Shown here: in pieces, positions 51,211 through 59,973 of the stretch
Layout: every line of letters starts with the position of its first letter
Position numbering within the stretch: the first letter of the stretch is position 1
Assembly: GCF_030646155.1 (NCBI RefSeq)
Contig: NZ_JAUTDN010000018.1
Span: 34,478-98,477 of the forward strand
From: Conexibacter sp. CPCC 205762
Lineage (GTDB): Bacteria > Actinomycetota > Thermoleophilia > Solirubrobacterales > Solirubrobacteraceae
DNA length: 64,000 nt
Reading direction: 5' to 3'
Notes under the pieces: model-generated
What the model was told of the DNA's origin: nothing
Database searches by the model: none
Seen by the model: only the letters and a program-made list of their open reading frames with translations
Program-made: the position numbers and the translations under genes

Positions 51211-51256
51211 TATTGGGAGATTTTTCTCCAAAACGATCTAAAACGACCGTATGCTC
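51211..51256 (+). promoter_or_regulatory. AT-rich promoter region of the GH78 gene
   Basis: This is an AT-rich island in the GC-rich gap. It contains GGAGA-TTTT-TCTCC (an inverted repeat at about 51216-51229), the direct repeat AAAACGA at 51230-51236 and 51240-51246 (10-bp period), and a TATGCT -10-like element at 51250-51255. It lies 35-80 bases before the TTG start. The repeats are candidate operator sites. Confidence 0.5.
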
Positions 51257-51290
51257 CCGTCCGCACGTCTTGAGGAGAGAGGAGCAGGAG

Positions 51291-54200
51291 TTGGTCCCCA
51301 CCCCCCGTTTGCTGCGCGGCGGAGTCGTCGCAGCGATCGCCGTCGCGGCCGTCGCGCTGCCCGTCGCCGCCTCCGGTGACGATCCCGGCGCCGGCCCGAG
51401 CCCGACGGCGCTCAACGTCGAGCTGCAGCCGAAGCCGCTCGTCGTCCAGGACCTGACCGCGCCGAAGCTGGCCTGGCACGTCCGCTCCGACGACGCGGAC
51501 GTCGTCCAGCGCGCCTACCAGGTGCGCGTCGCGACGACGGCGGCCGGCCTCGCCGACGGCGGCACGCCGCTGTGGGACTCCGGCCGCGTCACGTCGGCGA
51601 GCTCGACCGGCGTCGCCTACGCCGGCCCGGCGCTCAGCCCCGGCACGCGCTACCGCTGGTCGGTCCGCACCTGGACCGTCAGACGCGGCGCCGACAGCGG
51701 CGAGCAGGGCAGCGTCAGCGACTGGTCGCAGGCGGCCCAGTTCGGGACCGCGCGCAGCAGCTGGGAGGCGACGCCGATCTGGGTCGTCAACAACGACAGA
51801 AGCGCCGGCTGGACCGACTACACCGTCAGCGCGAAGCTCAGAATCGACGCGATCGCGGGCGGCTTCCAGTTCCGCATGAGAGACGCGAGCAACGGCCTGA
51901 TGTGGCAGTTCCGCGCCGACACCAACACGCTCGTGCCGCACACGCTCAGAAGCGGCACCTACGCGACCAGCGGCACGGCGACGAGAATGCCGACCGGCAT
52001 CTCCCTCGGCGACGGGCAGACCCACACCGTCGCGATCAGCGCGATCGGCGACACCTACACGACCTCGGTCGACGGCACGCAGGTCGACCAGCGCACGATC
52101 TCCGGCTTCGGCAACGGCTCGGTCGGCTTCCGCAACGGCCGCACCGAGATCGCCAGATGGGACGACCTCAGAGTGACGGCGCCCGACAGCACCGTCCTCT
52201 ACTTCAACGACTTCTCCAGAGCGGCCGGCGAGATCGGCTGCGGCACCGTCGCCGGCGGCGTCATGACGGTCCCGTTCTCCGGCGTCTGCGTCCTCGGCGG
52301 CACCGCCGACTGGGCCTTCCTGCGCGGCACCGTCGCGCTGCAGGACAAGCCGATCGACTCGGCGACGCTGTACGCGACCGGCAGCTCGCGCGACGACACG
52401 CGCCAGTTCGTCTACCGCACCTGGGTCAACGGCAGACTGGTCGGCCTCGGCCCGACGGTCGCGCCCAGAAGCGGCACGCTCGCCTACGCCGGCTACGACG
52501 TCACCGGCCTGCTCAGACAGGGCGCCGACAACGTGCTCGCCGCACAGGCCTACACGAAGAAGGACCAGCGCTTCCTCGGCCAGCTCGACGTCGTCTACGG
52601 CGACGGCACGACGCAGACGTTCGGCACCGGCGCCAGCGGCTGGAAGGGCTGGGCCGGCTATCAGGTGTTCGTCGGCGGCGCCTCGATCGGCACCGGCTTC
52701 TTCGCCGCGCCGGCCGAGAACCTCGACGCGCGCATGTTCCCGTTCGGCTTCGAGGGCGGCGGCTTCGACGACAGCGGCTGGACCGCCGTCACCGAGAAGG
52801 CGCCGCTGACCAACCTCGTCGGCGCGCAGACGGTCAATCCGGTCGAGATCGACGAGCCCGCCGCGAGCGTCAGAGAGCTCGAGCCCGGCCGCTTCGTCGT
52901 CGACTTCGGCCGCGCCTGGATCGGCGGCATCAGACTGCACGTCGCCAACGGCACCGCCGGCAGCCAGGTCGACGTCAGACTCGGCGAGGAGCTGAACAGC
53001 GACGGCACCGTCCGCTACGCGATGCGGACGGGCAACACCTACCGCGACACGTGGACGCTCGCCGACGGCGAGCAGACGCTGCAGCACTGGGGCTACCGCG
53101 TCTTCCGCTACGTCGAGCTGACGAACCTGCCGGCCGGCTTCACGATCGACGACGTCAAGGCGACCGCGCTGACGACGCCGTTCGACCGCGGCGAGTCGAG
53201 CTTCAGCTCCGACGACCCGGCGCTGGACCAGGTCTGGCAGTTCACGAAGAACTCGATCGAGGCGCTCGACTTCGACGCCTTCATGGACTCGGCGACGCGC
53301 GAGCGCAGCGCCGAGTACGGCGGCGACACCTACATCAACCTGATGGCCGAGCATGCGCTCAGCTCCGACCGCGCGCTCGCGCGCTGGTCGACCGAGTACA
53401 CCGCGTTCCGCCCGTCGTGGCCGAGCGAGTGGCGCTACGCGACGATCCTCGCCGCCTGGGAGGACTGGCAGCAGACGGGCGACACGACCTCGCTCGCGCG
53501 GCAGTACGACGCGCTGCGCGCCTTCCTGCCGACGGCCTACGTGACCTCTGACGGCCTGCTGAAGAAGCCGACCTCGGTCAGCGGCGTCGACGACCTCGTC
53601 GACTGGCCGGCCGGCGAGCGCGACGGCTACGTCTTCAGACAGGTCAACACCGTCATCAACGCGTGGGCGTACAGATCGTTCGCCGACATGGCCGAGATCG
53701 CGAGCGTGCTCGGCAAGGACGCGGACGCGACCAGCTTCGCCGGCTACGCGGCGAGACTGCGCCAGGGGATCGACACGAAGCTGTGGGACGCCGACAGAGG
53801 CGCCTACCGCGACGGCCTCAACGACGACGGCAGCGTCGTCGCCCACTGGGCGGTCCACGCCAGCGCCTTCGCGCTCGCGTTCGGGATCCCCGAGCCGGCG
53901 AGAGCGGCGAAGGCCGCCGCCTACCTCGACGGCCGCGGGATGTCCTGCAGCGTCTTCTGCGCGCAGTTCGTGCTGCAGGGGCTGACGAACGCCGGCCGCG
54001 CCGACGCCTCGATCAGAATGATGACCGCGACGTCGCAGCGCTCCTGGCTGCACATGATCGAGCTGGGCGCGGGCGCGGTGATGGAGGCGTGGGACCCGGC
54101 GCTGAAGCCGAACACCTCGTTCTCGCACCCGTGGGCGTCGAGCCCCGTCGTCAACGTGACGAAGGGGATCTTCGGGCTCGCCCCGGCGGCGCCGGGCTGG

Positions 54201-55334
54201 TCGCGCTTCACGGTCGCGCCGCAGCCGGGCACACTCGGCCAGGCGTCGATCAGAACGCCGACCGTCCGCGGCGAGATCGCGGCCTCGTTCACGAACACGA
54301 GCGCCGACGGGATCGTGCTGAGACTCACCGCCCCGGCCAACACGGTCGCGGAGGTGACGCTGCCGCGCGTGCTCGGCGGCCGCGACGAGATCCTCGTCGA
54401 CGGCGCCGCCGTCGCGACGACCGTCGACGGCGACCTGCTGCACGCCGACGTCGGCTCCGGCAGCCACACGCTGACGGTGCCGCAGCCGGTCGACACCGCG
54501 CCGCACACGGCGTTCGACGTGCCGGAGTTCCCCGACCAGGCGCAGGCGACGATCGGCCCGGTGCGCAGAGTGGTCGTCGAGAACAGCGGCATCTCCGATC
54601 TGCTCGTCACGCGCGTGCGGATCAAGGACGCCGACGGCCTCTCGACCGGCGACTTCGTGCTCTCCGACGAGAGCTGCACGGACGGCCCGATCGCGCCGCG
54701 CGCGACCTGCGAGGTCTCGATCCGCTTCGCGCCCGGCCGTGAGAACGTCGTCTCGCACGCGACGCTGGTGCTGACCGACAACACGCCGGCGGGCACGTCG
54801 ACCGCCGCTCTCAGCGCCAGAAGCGGCGGGCTGCCGCAGGGCCCGAAGGGCGACGACGGCGAGAGAGGCGAGCAGGGCGACCCGGGCGAGTCCGGGCCGA
54901 AGGGCGACAGAGGAGACACCGGCGCCAACGGGCCCAGAGGCGACACCGGCGCGCCTGGCGCCAAGGGCGACACCGGTGCGAGCGGCGCCAACGGAGCGAA
55001 GGGCGACACGGGGGCGGCCGGTGCCAACGGCGCCGACGGCGCGCCCGGCGCGAAGGGCGACAAGGGCGACAGAGGCGCGGCCGGCCGTGACGCGAAGGTC
55101 GTATGCAAGCTCACGAGAGTGAAGGGCAGGCAGCGCGTCTCGTGCACGGTCAGCACGGCCAAGGCGGGCAAGAAGGCGGCGGTCCGCAGCGTCGCTCGCG
55201 CGCGCCTGACGCGCAACGGCCGCACCTACGCGAGCGGCCGCGTCGGCGCTCTGCGCACGACCCGCACGGTCGCGCGCGGCCAGCGCTACACGCTCAAGGT
55301 CGGCGGCCTCACGCTCGCCGTCCGGCTGCGTTAG
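51291..55334 (+). CDS. Secreted GH78 alpha-L-rhamnosidase-like protein with collagen tail
   Basis: 1347 aa. The TTG at 51291, after GAGGAGAGAGGAGCAGGAG, starts directly at the signal peptide (LLRGGVVAAIAVAAVALPVA). Order: rhamnosidase N-terminal beta domain (LNVELQPKPLVVQ), an inserted LamG-like domain (WTDYTVSAKLRIDAIAGGFQ), Bac_rhamnosid_N, the concanavalin-like domain (FVVDFGRAWIGGIRL), and the (alpha/alpha)6 catalytic barrel. The GH78 motif DSATRERSAEYGGD (about residue 666) differs from the usual DCPxRDExxGWxGD. A C-terminal beta domain, a HYDIN-like domain (about 1090-1170), 28 Gly-X-Y collagen triplets (about 1184-1268) and a basic beta domain end the protein. It probably removes rhamnose from plant or wall glycans at the cell surface. 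Confidence 0.85.
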   Translation: MVPTPRLLRGGVVAAIAVAAVALPVAASGDDPGAGPSPTALNVELQPKPLVVQDLTAPKLAWHVRSDDADVVQRAYQVRVATTAAGLADGGTPLWDSGRVTSASSTGVAYAGPALSPGTRYRWSVRTWTVRRGADSGEQGSVSDWSQAAQFGTARSSWEATPIWVVNNDRSAGWTDYTVSAKLRIDAIAGGFQFRMRDASNGLMWQFRADTNTLVPHTLRSGTYATSGTATRMPTGISLGDGQTHTVAISAIGDTYTTSVDGTQVDQRTISGFGNGSVGFRNGRTEIARWDDLRVTAPDSTVLYFNDFSRAAGEIGCGTVAGGVMTVPFSGVCVLGGTADWAFLRGTVALQDKPIDSATLYATGSSRDDTRQFVYRTWVNGRLVGLGPTVAPRSGTLAYAGYDVTGLLRQGADNVLAAQAYTKKDQRFLGQLDVVYGDGTTQTFGTGASGWKGWAGYQVFVGGASIGTGFFAAPAENLDARMFPFGFEGGGFDDSGWTAVTEKAPLTNLVGAQTVNPVEIDEPAASVRELEPGRFVVDFGRAWIGGIRLHVANGTAGSQVDVRLGEELNSDGTVRYAMRTGNTYRDTWTLADGEQTLQHWGYRVFRYVELTNLPAGFTIDDVKATALTTPFDRGESSFSSDDPALDQVWQFTKNSIEALDFDAFMDSATRERSAEYGGDTYINLMAEHALSSDRALARWSTEYTAFRPSWPSEWRYATILAAWEDWQQTGDTTSLARQYDALRAFLPTAYVTSDGLLKKPTSVSGVDDLVDWPAGERDGYVFRQVNTVINAWAYRSFADMAEIASVLGKDADATSFAGYAARLRQGIDTKLWDADRGAYRDGLNDDGSVVAHWAVHASAFALAFGIPEPARAAKAAAYLDGRGMSCSVFCAQFVLQGLTNAGRADASIRMMTATSQRSWLHMIELGAGAVMEAWDPALKPNTSFSHPWASSPVVNVTKGIFGLAPAAPGWSRFTVAPQPGTLGQASIRTPTVRGEIAASFTNTSADGIVLRLTAPANTVAEVTLPRVLGGRDEILVDGAAVATTVDGDLLHADVGSGSHTLTVPQPVDTAPHTAFDVPEFPDQAQATIGPVRRVVVENSGISDLLVTRVRIKDADGLSTGDFVLSDESCTDGPIAPRATCEVSIRFAPGRENVVSHATLVLTDNTPAGTSTAALSARSGGLPQGPKGDDGERGEQGDPGESGPKGDRGDTGANGPRGDTGAPGAKGDTGASGANGAKGDTGAAGANGADGAPGAKGDKGDRGAAGRDAKVVCKLTRVKGRQRVSCTVSTAKAGKKAAVRSVARARLTRNGRTYASGRVGALRTTRTVARGQRYTLKVGGLTLAVRLR

Positions 55335-55351
55335 CGGGACGCGCTCAGACT

Positions 55352-55380
55352 CCGGCGGCCGCTTGGGAGGCGGCCGCCGG
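55352..55380. terminator. Bidirectional hairpin between convergent genes
   Basis: CCGGCGGCCGC (55352-55362) and GCGGCCGCCGG (55370-55380) form a perfect 11-bp stem with a TTGGGAG loop, midway between the stops of the GH78 gene and the convergent permease gene. There is no T run on either side. Confidence 0.65.
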
Positions 55381-55394
55381 GGCTCCGCCGGCGC

Positions 55395-56780
55395 TCAGCC
55401 GGCTGCGCGCGCCCGCCGCCGCGTCACGACCAGCGAGGCGAGCACGATCACGGCGATGCTGATCGCGCTCGGGATCAGCTGCGAGCGGACGGCGGGGACG
55501 AACAGGAAGGCGGCGAAGATGCCGACCATCGCGGCGATCGTCAGGTACGTCAGCCACGGGAACAGCCACATCTTCAGCGTCAGCGCCTCCGGCGTCTCGC
55601 GCTCGATCTGCCGCCGCAGCCGCAGCTCGCTGACCGCGATCAGCAGGTAGACGGCGACCGCGACCGCGCCCGCGCTGTTGACCAGCAGCGTGAACGCCTC
55701 GCCCGGCAGCGCGTACGCGATCACGATGCAGGCGAGGCCGACGGCGCTCGTCGCCAGCGTCGCGCGCTGCGGCACGCCGCCGCGGTTGAGCCGCGTCAGC
55801 GCCCGCGGCGCGTCGCCGGCGCCGGCCTGCGCGTACAGCATCCGCGGGGCGGCGTAGATGCCGGAGTTGAGCGCCGACAGGACCGCGGTCACGATCACGA
55901 TCGCCATCACCTCGGCGCCCCAGCCGAGCCCGATCGTGCTGAGCGCGTCGGTGAACGGCGAGTCGCCCGATCTGATCGTCTGCCACGGCACGATCAGGAC
56001 GATCAGCAGGATCGAGACGACGTAGAAGACGAGCATCCGCACGATCATGCTCATCGTCGCGCGCGCGATCGACCGGCCGGGGTCGTCGGACTCGGCGGCG
56101 GCGATCGTCACGACCTCGCCGCCGTAGAAGGCGAAGAAGACGACCACGACGCCGGCGAAGATCGGCGCGACGCCCGCGGGCGCGAAGCCGCCGCCGTCGG
56201 TCAGGTGCTGCAGGCCGGGCGAGTCGCCGGCGCCGACCAGCCAGCCGAGGCAGATGGCGATGAAGATCACGATCGCCGTCACCTTGATCGACGCGAACCA
56301 GAACTCGAACTCGCCGAACGAGCGCGCCGAGCGGAGGCTGGTCGCGGTCAGCAGGCACAGCAGCACGCCCGCCATCACGGCGACGGGCAGGTCGACCCAG
56401 CGCTGCAGCAGCGTCGCGCCGGCGGTCGCCTCGATCGCCAGCGTGATCGTCCACTGGTACCAGTAGAGCCAGCCGATCGTGAAGCCGGCCCACGGCCCGA
56501 TCCCGTCGCGCGCGTAGGCGGAGAAGGAGCCGAGCGCCGGCCGCGCGACCGCCAGCTCGCCGAGCATCCGCAGCACCGACAGCACGATCGCGCCGGCGAT
56601 CAGGTAGGACAGCACGGCCGCCGGCCCGGTCGCGGCGATCACGGTGGAGGAGCCGACGAACAGCCCGGCGCCGATCACGCCGCCGAACGCGATCATCGTC
56701 ATGTGACGCTGTCTGAGCGTTCTCTGCAGCTCGGGCTGCGCGTCCTGCGGCGGGTGTTCTGCGGTCGCGGCGATGCTCAC
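55395..56780 (-). CDS. APC-family amino acid permease (AAT/GABA permease type)
   Basis: 461 aa with about 12 transmembrane segments. The AAT signature is at the N-terminus: LQRTLRQRHMTMIAFGGVIG then AGLFVGSS, followed by GPAAVLSYLIAGAIVLSVLR then MLGELAVARP. FYGGEVVTIAAAESDDPGRS is the conserved helix 6 region. It imports an amino acid or GABA-like compound by proton symport; the substrate cannot be told from sequence alone. It is 49 bp downstream of the ABC1 kinase gene on the same strand and could share its transcript. Confidence 0.88.
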   Translation of the reverse strand: MSIAATAEHPPQDAQPELQRTLRQRHMTMIAFGGVIGAGLFVGSSTVIAATGPAAVLSYLIAGAIVLSVLRMLGELAVARPALGSFSAYARDGIGPWAGFTIGWLYWYQWTITLAIEATAGATLLQRWVDLPVAVMAGVLLCLLTATSLRSARSFGEFEFWFASIKVTAIVIFIAICLGWLVGAGDSPGLQHLTDGGGFAPAGVAPIFAGVVVVFFAFYGGEVVTIAAAESDDPGRSIARATMSMIVRMLVFYVVSILLIVLIVPWQTIRSGDSPFTDALSTIGLGWGAEVMAIVIVTAVLSALNSGIYAAPRMLYAQAGAGDAPRALTRLNRGGVPQRATLATSAVGLACIVIAYALPGEAFTLLVNSAGAVAVAVYLLIAVSELRLRRQIERETPEALTLKMWLFPWLTYLTIAAMVGIFAAFLFVPAVRSQLIPSAISIAVIVLASLVVTRRRARAAG

Positions 56781-56829
56781 GTGGTCGGCTGACGGCGGCC
56801 CGGCTTGAGCGCCGGCGCGCCGCGTCGCG

Positions 56830-58260
56830 TCAGCCGCGCCCGCGTGTGGCGACGAACGCCGCCTCGGCCTCGCCCAGCGGGGTCGAGGGGGCGGCGCCGT
56901 GGAGGTACTCGGCGGCGATCGCGCCCCAGTCGGCGCCGGCCCGCAGCTGGCCGAGCACGACCGCGACGATCCCGTGCATGCGGCGGATCAGCAGCGCCTC
57001 CGGCGGCAGCGTGAAGAGGTTCGCCTGCGCGCGGTCCTCCGAGCGCTCCTGCTTCGAGCGGCCGCCTTCGCGCTCGCGCGGCGGTCTCGCGTCGCCGGGG
57101 GAGAAGCGGCGGTAGCCGGGGCGCGCATACCAGCGCGTCGCCAGCGCCAGCGCGCCCATCGCCCACTCGGGGTCGACCGCCGCGGCACGCGCCGGCGGCA
57201 GGTAGCCGGCGGTCACGAGCGCCTGCGTGAGCGCGTCGGGGTCGCGGTCGCGCACGGCAGCGGCGAGCGCCGCCTCGCCGGTCACGCGTGCCGGCGGCAC
57301 GTCGCGCAGCAGGCCGAAGTCGAGGAAGCAGACGCGCCCGTCGGCGCACAGCAGGTAGTTGCCGGGATGCGGGTCGCCGAGCGCGATCCGGTCGCGGTAG
57401 GTGAGGCCGAAGAAGAAGCGGAAGACGATCTCGCCGTAGCGGTCGCGGGCCGCCTCGTCGAGCCGCCGGACGGCCTCGAAGCGCTCGCCCTCGACGTACT
57501 CGGAGATCAGCACCCGCTGCGTCGAGAGGTCGGTGCGGACGCGCGGCACGCGCGCGAACGGGTGGCCGCGCAGCAGCCGCTCGACGCGCCGCTGCGACTG
57601 CGCCTCCAGCTCGTAGTCGAGCTCCTCGCCGATCCGCTCGCGCAGCTCGGTCATCAGCGCCTTCGCGTCGATCCCCGGCGCCAGCCGTCTCACCAGCGGC
57701 AGCAGCAGCGAGGCGTTGCGGAGGTCGGTCTCGACCGCCTCGGCGACGCCCGGGTACTGGACCTTGACGACGACCTCGTCGCCGTCGCGGGTCGTCGCGC
57801 GGTGGACCTGGCCGATCGAGGCGGCCGCGAAGGCGCGCTCGTCGAACGCGCTGAAGGTCTGCGACAGCGGCCCGCCCAGCTGCTTGCGCAGCAGCGCCTC
57901 GAGCTTCGGGAAGGGGACCGGCGGCACGTCGTCGCGCAGCGCGGCGAGCCTTCTCTGCAGCTCCTCCTGCTGCTCCTCCGGCAGGCCGTCGAAGTCGGCC
58001 AGCGAGATCAGCTGCCCGACCTTCATCGCAGCACCGCGCATCTGCCCGAGCTGCGTCACGAGCTGGTCGACGAGCGCGGCGGTGCGCTCCTGCTCGGCCG
58101 CCTCGGCCCGCTCCGGCGAGCGGACGCGGTTGGCGGCGCGCATCCCGGCCCAGCGCGCGCCCTGCCCGGCGACGAGGCCGCCGACGCGGGCGGTGCGGGC
58201 GAGCCGCCCGGTCGGCAGTCTGCCGGCGGCCGGCTCGTCGTCGTCGCGTTCGGCGCTCAT
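56830..58260 (-). CDS. ABC1/AarF/UbiB family atypical kinase
   Basis: 476 aa. The family's KxGQ motif is present in GAAMKVGQLISLAD, the Ala-rich nucleotide loop in AAASIGQVHRATTRDG, the ATP Lys in VVVKVQYPG, the catalytic Asp region in LGDPHPGNYLL and the metal Asp in VCFLDFGLLRD. These proteins bind and hydrolyse ATP and support isoprenoid quinone or lipid metabolism at membranes; the Ala-rich loop favours ADP/ATPase over protein kinase activity. A charged insert (REREGGRSKQERSEDRAQ) lies near the end. It is divergent from a PadR regulator with a palindromic operator between. Confidence 0.85.
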   Translation of the reverse strand: MSAERDDDEPAAGRLPTGRLARTARVGGLVAGQGARWAGMRAANRVRSPERAEAAEQERTAALVDQLVTQLGQMRGAAMKVGQLISLADFDGLPEEQQEELQRRLAALRDDVPPVPFPKLEALLRKQLGGPLSQTFSAFDERAFAAASIGQVHRATTRDGDEVVVKVQYPGVAEAVETDLRNASLLLPLVRRLAPGIDAKALMTELRERIGEELDYELEAQSQRRVERLLRGHPFARVPRVRTDLSTQRVLISEYVEGERFEAVRRLDEAARDRYGEIVFRFFFGLTYRDRIALGDPHPGNYLLCADGRVCFLDFGLLRDVPPARVTGEAALAAAVRDRDPDALTQALVTAGYLPPARAAAVDPEWAMGALALATRWYARPGYRRFSPGDARPPREREGGRSKQERSEDRAQANLFTLPPEALLIRRMHGIVAVVLGQLRAGADWGAIAAEYLHGAAPSTPLGEAEAAFVATRGRG

Positions 58261-58270
58261 GCCACTGAGG

Positions 58271-58290
58271 ATATGCACCGGCCCGCATAT
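58271..58290. promoter_or_regulatory. PadR-type operator between divergent genes
   Basis: ATATGC (58271-58276) and GCATAT (58285-58290) are perfect arms with an 8-bp spacer, the same 8-bp-spacer geometry as PadR sites (ATGT-N8-ACAT). The right arm overlaps a TATGCT -10-like element only 10 bases before the GTG of the PadR gene, so the regulator mRNA may be leaderless and self-repressed. Confidence 0.6.
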
Positions 58291-58299
58291 GCTCCCGGC

Positions 58300-58845
58300 G
58301 TGCGCACGAAGAGAGAGCTGTCGAGCGGCGAATGGGCCGTGCTCGCGCTGCTGTGCGAGCGGCCGGCGCACGGCTACGCGATCGCCGCGGCGATGGGCCC
58401 CGAGGGCGAGATCGGCCAGATCTGGGCGCTCGGCCAGCCGCTCACCTACCGCGCGCTGCAGGTGCTGCAGAGACTGGAGCTGGTGGTGGTCGCGGGCGAG
58501 AAGGCCGGCGTCGGCGCGCCGAGACGAACCGAGCTGAAGGCGACCGGGAAAGCGAGAAGAGCGGTGGCGGCATGGCTGGTGGAGCCCGTCCAGCGCCCGC
58601 GCGACCTGCGCTCGCAGCTGCTGTTGAAGCTCGCCTTCCTGCGCCGGCTGGGCAGTTCCCCGGCGCCGCTGCTGCGGGCGCAGCGGGAGGTGCTGGAGCG
58701 GCGGCTGGCGGAGCTGGTCGAGGAGCAGGAGCGCGCCTCGGAGACGCTCGCCGACGTGCTCCGCTGGCGCGCGATCAGCGCCGAGGCGGGGCTGCGCTTC
58801 GTCGACGAGCTGCTCGCGCGCGAGGCCGGCGCGGGTCAGGCGTAA
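58300..58845 (+). CDS. PadR family transcriptional regulator
   Basis: 181 aa, GTG start. The winged HTH is LSSGEWAVLALLCERPAHGY then AIAAAM, LTYRALQVLQRLELVVVAGE and RTELKATGKARRAVAAWL. The C-terminal helical dimerisation domain (LLLKLAFLRRLG, LLRAQREVLERRLAELVEEQ) is of the PadR type. It probably controls itself and the divergent ABC1 kinase gene through the ATATGC palindrome. The last codons and stop lie in a 47-bp tandem repeat, so the C-terminus may have been altered by duplication. Arg codons include several AGA. Confidence 0.82.
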   Translation: MRTKRELSSGEWAVLALLCERPAHGYAIAAAMGPEGEIGQIWALGQPLTYRALQVLQRLELVVVAGEKAGVGAPRRTELKATGKARRAVAAWLVEPVQRPRDLRSQLLLKLAFLRRLGSSPAPLLRAQREVLERRLAELVEEQERASETLADVLRWRAISAEAGLRFVDELLAREAGAGQA

Positions 58846-58927
58846 CCGGCGGCGAGGCGGGCACGCGCGAGGCCGGCGCGGGTCAGGCGTGACCGGCGGC
58901 GAGGCGGGCACGCGCGAGGCCGGCGCG
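58817..58927. repeat. 47-bp tandem repeat between convergent gene ends
   Basis: About 2.3 copies of a 47-bp unit, beginning CGCGCGAGGCCGGCGCGGGT, start at 58817, 58864 and 58911. Copies 1 and 2 differ at one base where the PadR stop TAA reads TGA in the second copy. The repeat covers the PadR 3' end and the gap to the convergent lipoprotein gene. Confidence 0.88.
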
Positions 58928-58929
58928 CC

Positions 58930-59973
58930 TCAGCGGTAGTCGGCGGCGAAGCGGGCGAGGGTGCGGCGGCCGCCCTTGGTGAGGACGACGAGCGGCGGCT
59001 CGGCGGGCGCGGGGCGTCTTCTCAGCAGCGCGTAGGGGACGTCGACGAGCGCGTTCGCGAGGTCGCGCAGCCGCGGCGCGACGAGACAGCGCAGGACCGG
59101 GTCCTCGCGCAGCGCGTCGAGCGCGGCGGCGGTCGCGATCGCCGGCGCGCCGACGCCGCCGGCGTACAGCCGCGCCCAGCGCGCCCGCGGCGTCGCGGCC
59201 CGCAGCGCCTGCGCGGCGCCGGCGGCGGCGCTGTCGTTCCAGGCCAGCACGACGCGGACGCGCGGATAGTCCTCGAGCGCGCGGGCGACGGCTGCCTGCG
59301 CGTCGGCGGCGGCCTGGGCGGTCGTCGCGGCGACGGCGCGCAGCGCCGGCGCGCGCCGCTCCAGCTCCGCCAGCAGCGCCGCTTCCCATGGTCTGCCGCG
59401 GACTGCGAACGGGTCGGGGGTCGGCGATCGCTCGGGCGGCCGCACGATCAGCACGTCGGCGCCGTCGGGCGCGCCGCCGCCGCCGGCCCAGGCCGAGAGG
59501 TGGCCGGCCAGCAGCCGCGCCGAACGGGCCGGATCGGTCGCGACCGCCGCGCTCGTGCTTGTGCGCGCGAGCGGTGCACCGTAGGTGACGATCTGCACGC
59601 CGCGCGCGATCGCGGCGGCCGCGAGCGGGTCGATCGCGGTCGCATCGAACGGTGCCACGACGGCGACTCTGAAGCCGCTCTGCTCGCCCGTCAGTCTCGC
59701 GAACTGCGCGCTCTGCGCCGCGGCGCCGGCGGCGTCGCTGCTGAACGTCAGGTGCGCGCCGCGCCGGGCCGCGTGCTCGCTCATCAGCTCTCGCAGCCGC
59801 TCGACCGGCGGGTAGTAGGAGGCGTAGTCGATCGCGATCGAGCGGGCTGTGATCGCTCTCGTGACCGGTCCTGGCTCGTCGTCGCCGCAGCCGGCCAGCA
59901 GCGCTGGCGCGGAGACGGCCGCCAGCGCGCCCGCGCCGGCACGCAGCAGCGTGCGCCGATCGACCGGCCTCAC
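58930..59973 (-). CDS. Sugar-type substrate-binding lipoprotein of the hybrid transporter
   Basis: 347 aa, GTG start overlapping the permease stop (GTGA). The N-terminus has twin arginines (VDRRTLLRAGAGALAAVSAP) and a lipobox ALLAGC. The body is a Peripla_BP_4-like fold: IAIDYASYYPPVERLRELMS, FRVAVVAPFDATAIDPLAAA then AIARGVQIVTYG, ADVLIVRPPE, RVRVVLAWNDSAAAGAAQAL. Such folds bind sugars or small neutral ligands, yet the adjoining permeases are of the tungstate/molybdate type, whose usual receptor has a different fold. It may bind an uncommon ligand or act as a regulator. It is last in the cluster. Confidence 0.75.
   Translation of the reverse strand: MRPVDRRTLLRAGAGALAAVSAPALLAGCGDDEPGPVTRAITARSIAIDYASYYPPVERLRELMSEHAARRGAHLTFSSDAAGAAAQSAQFARLTGEQSGFRVAVVAPFDATAIDPLAAAAIARGVQIVTYGAPLARTSTSAAVATDPARSARLLAGHLSAWAGGGGAPDGADVLIVRPPERSPTPDPFAVRGRPWEAALLAELERRAPALRAVAATTAQAAADAQAAVARALEDYPRVRVVLAWNDSAAAGAAQALRAATPRARWARLYAGGVGAPAIATAAALDALREDPVLRCLVAPRLRDLANALVDVPYALLRRRPAPAEPPLVVLTKGGRRTLARFAADYR

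Noticed and set aside
51126..54758. Very long open frame on the minus strand opposite the GH78 gene
   Set aside because: It is Arg/Asp/Val-rich low-complexity translation, the usual shadow of a high-GC gene; the plus-strand frame has recognisable domains and a signal peptide.
54840..55095. Collagen-like triplet region considered as a DNA repeat element
   Set aside because: The nucleotide sequence is not regularly repeated; periodicity is at the protein level (Gly-X-Y), so it is a domain, not a repeat element.
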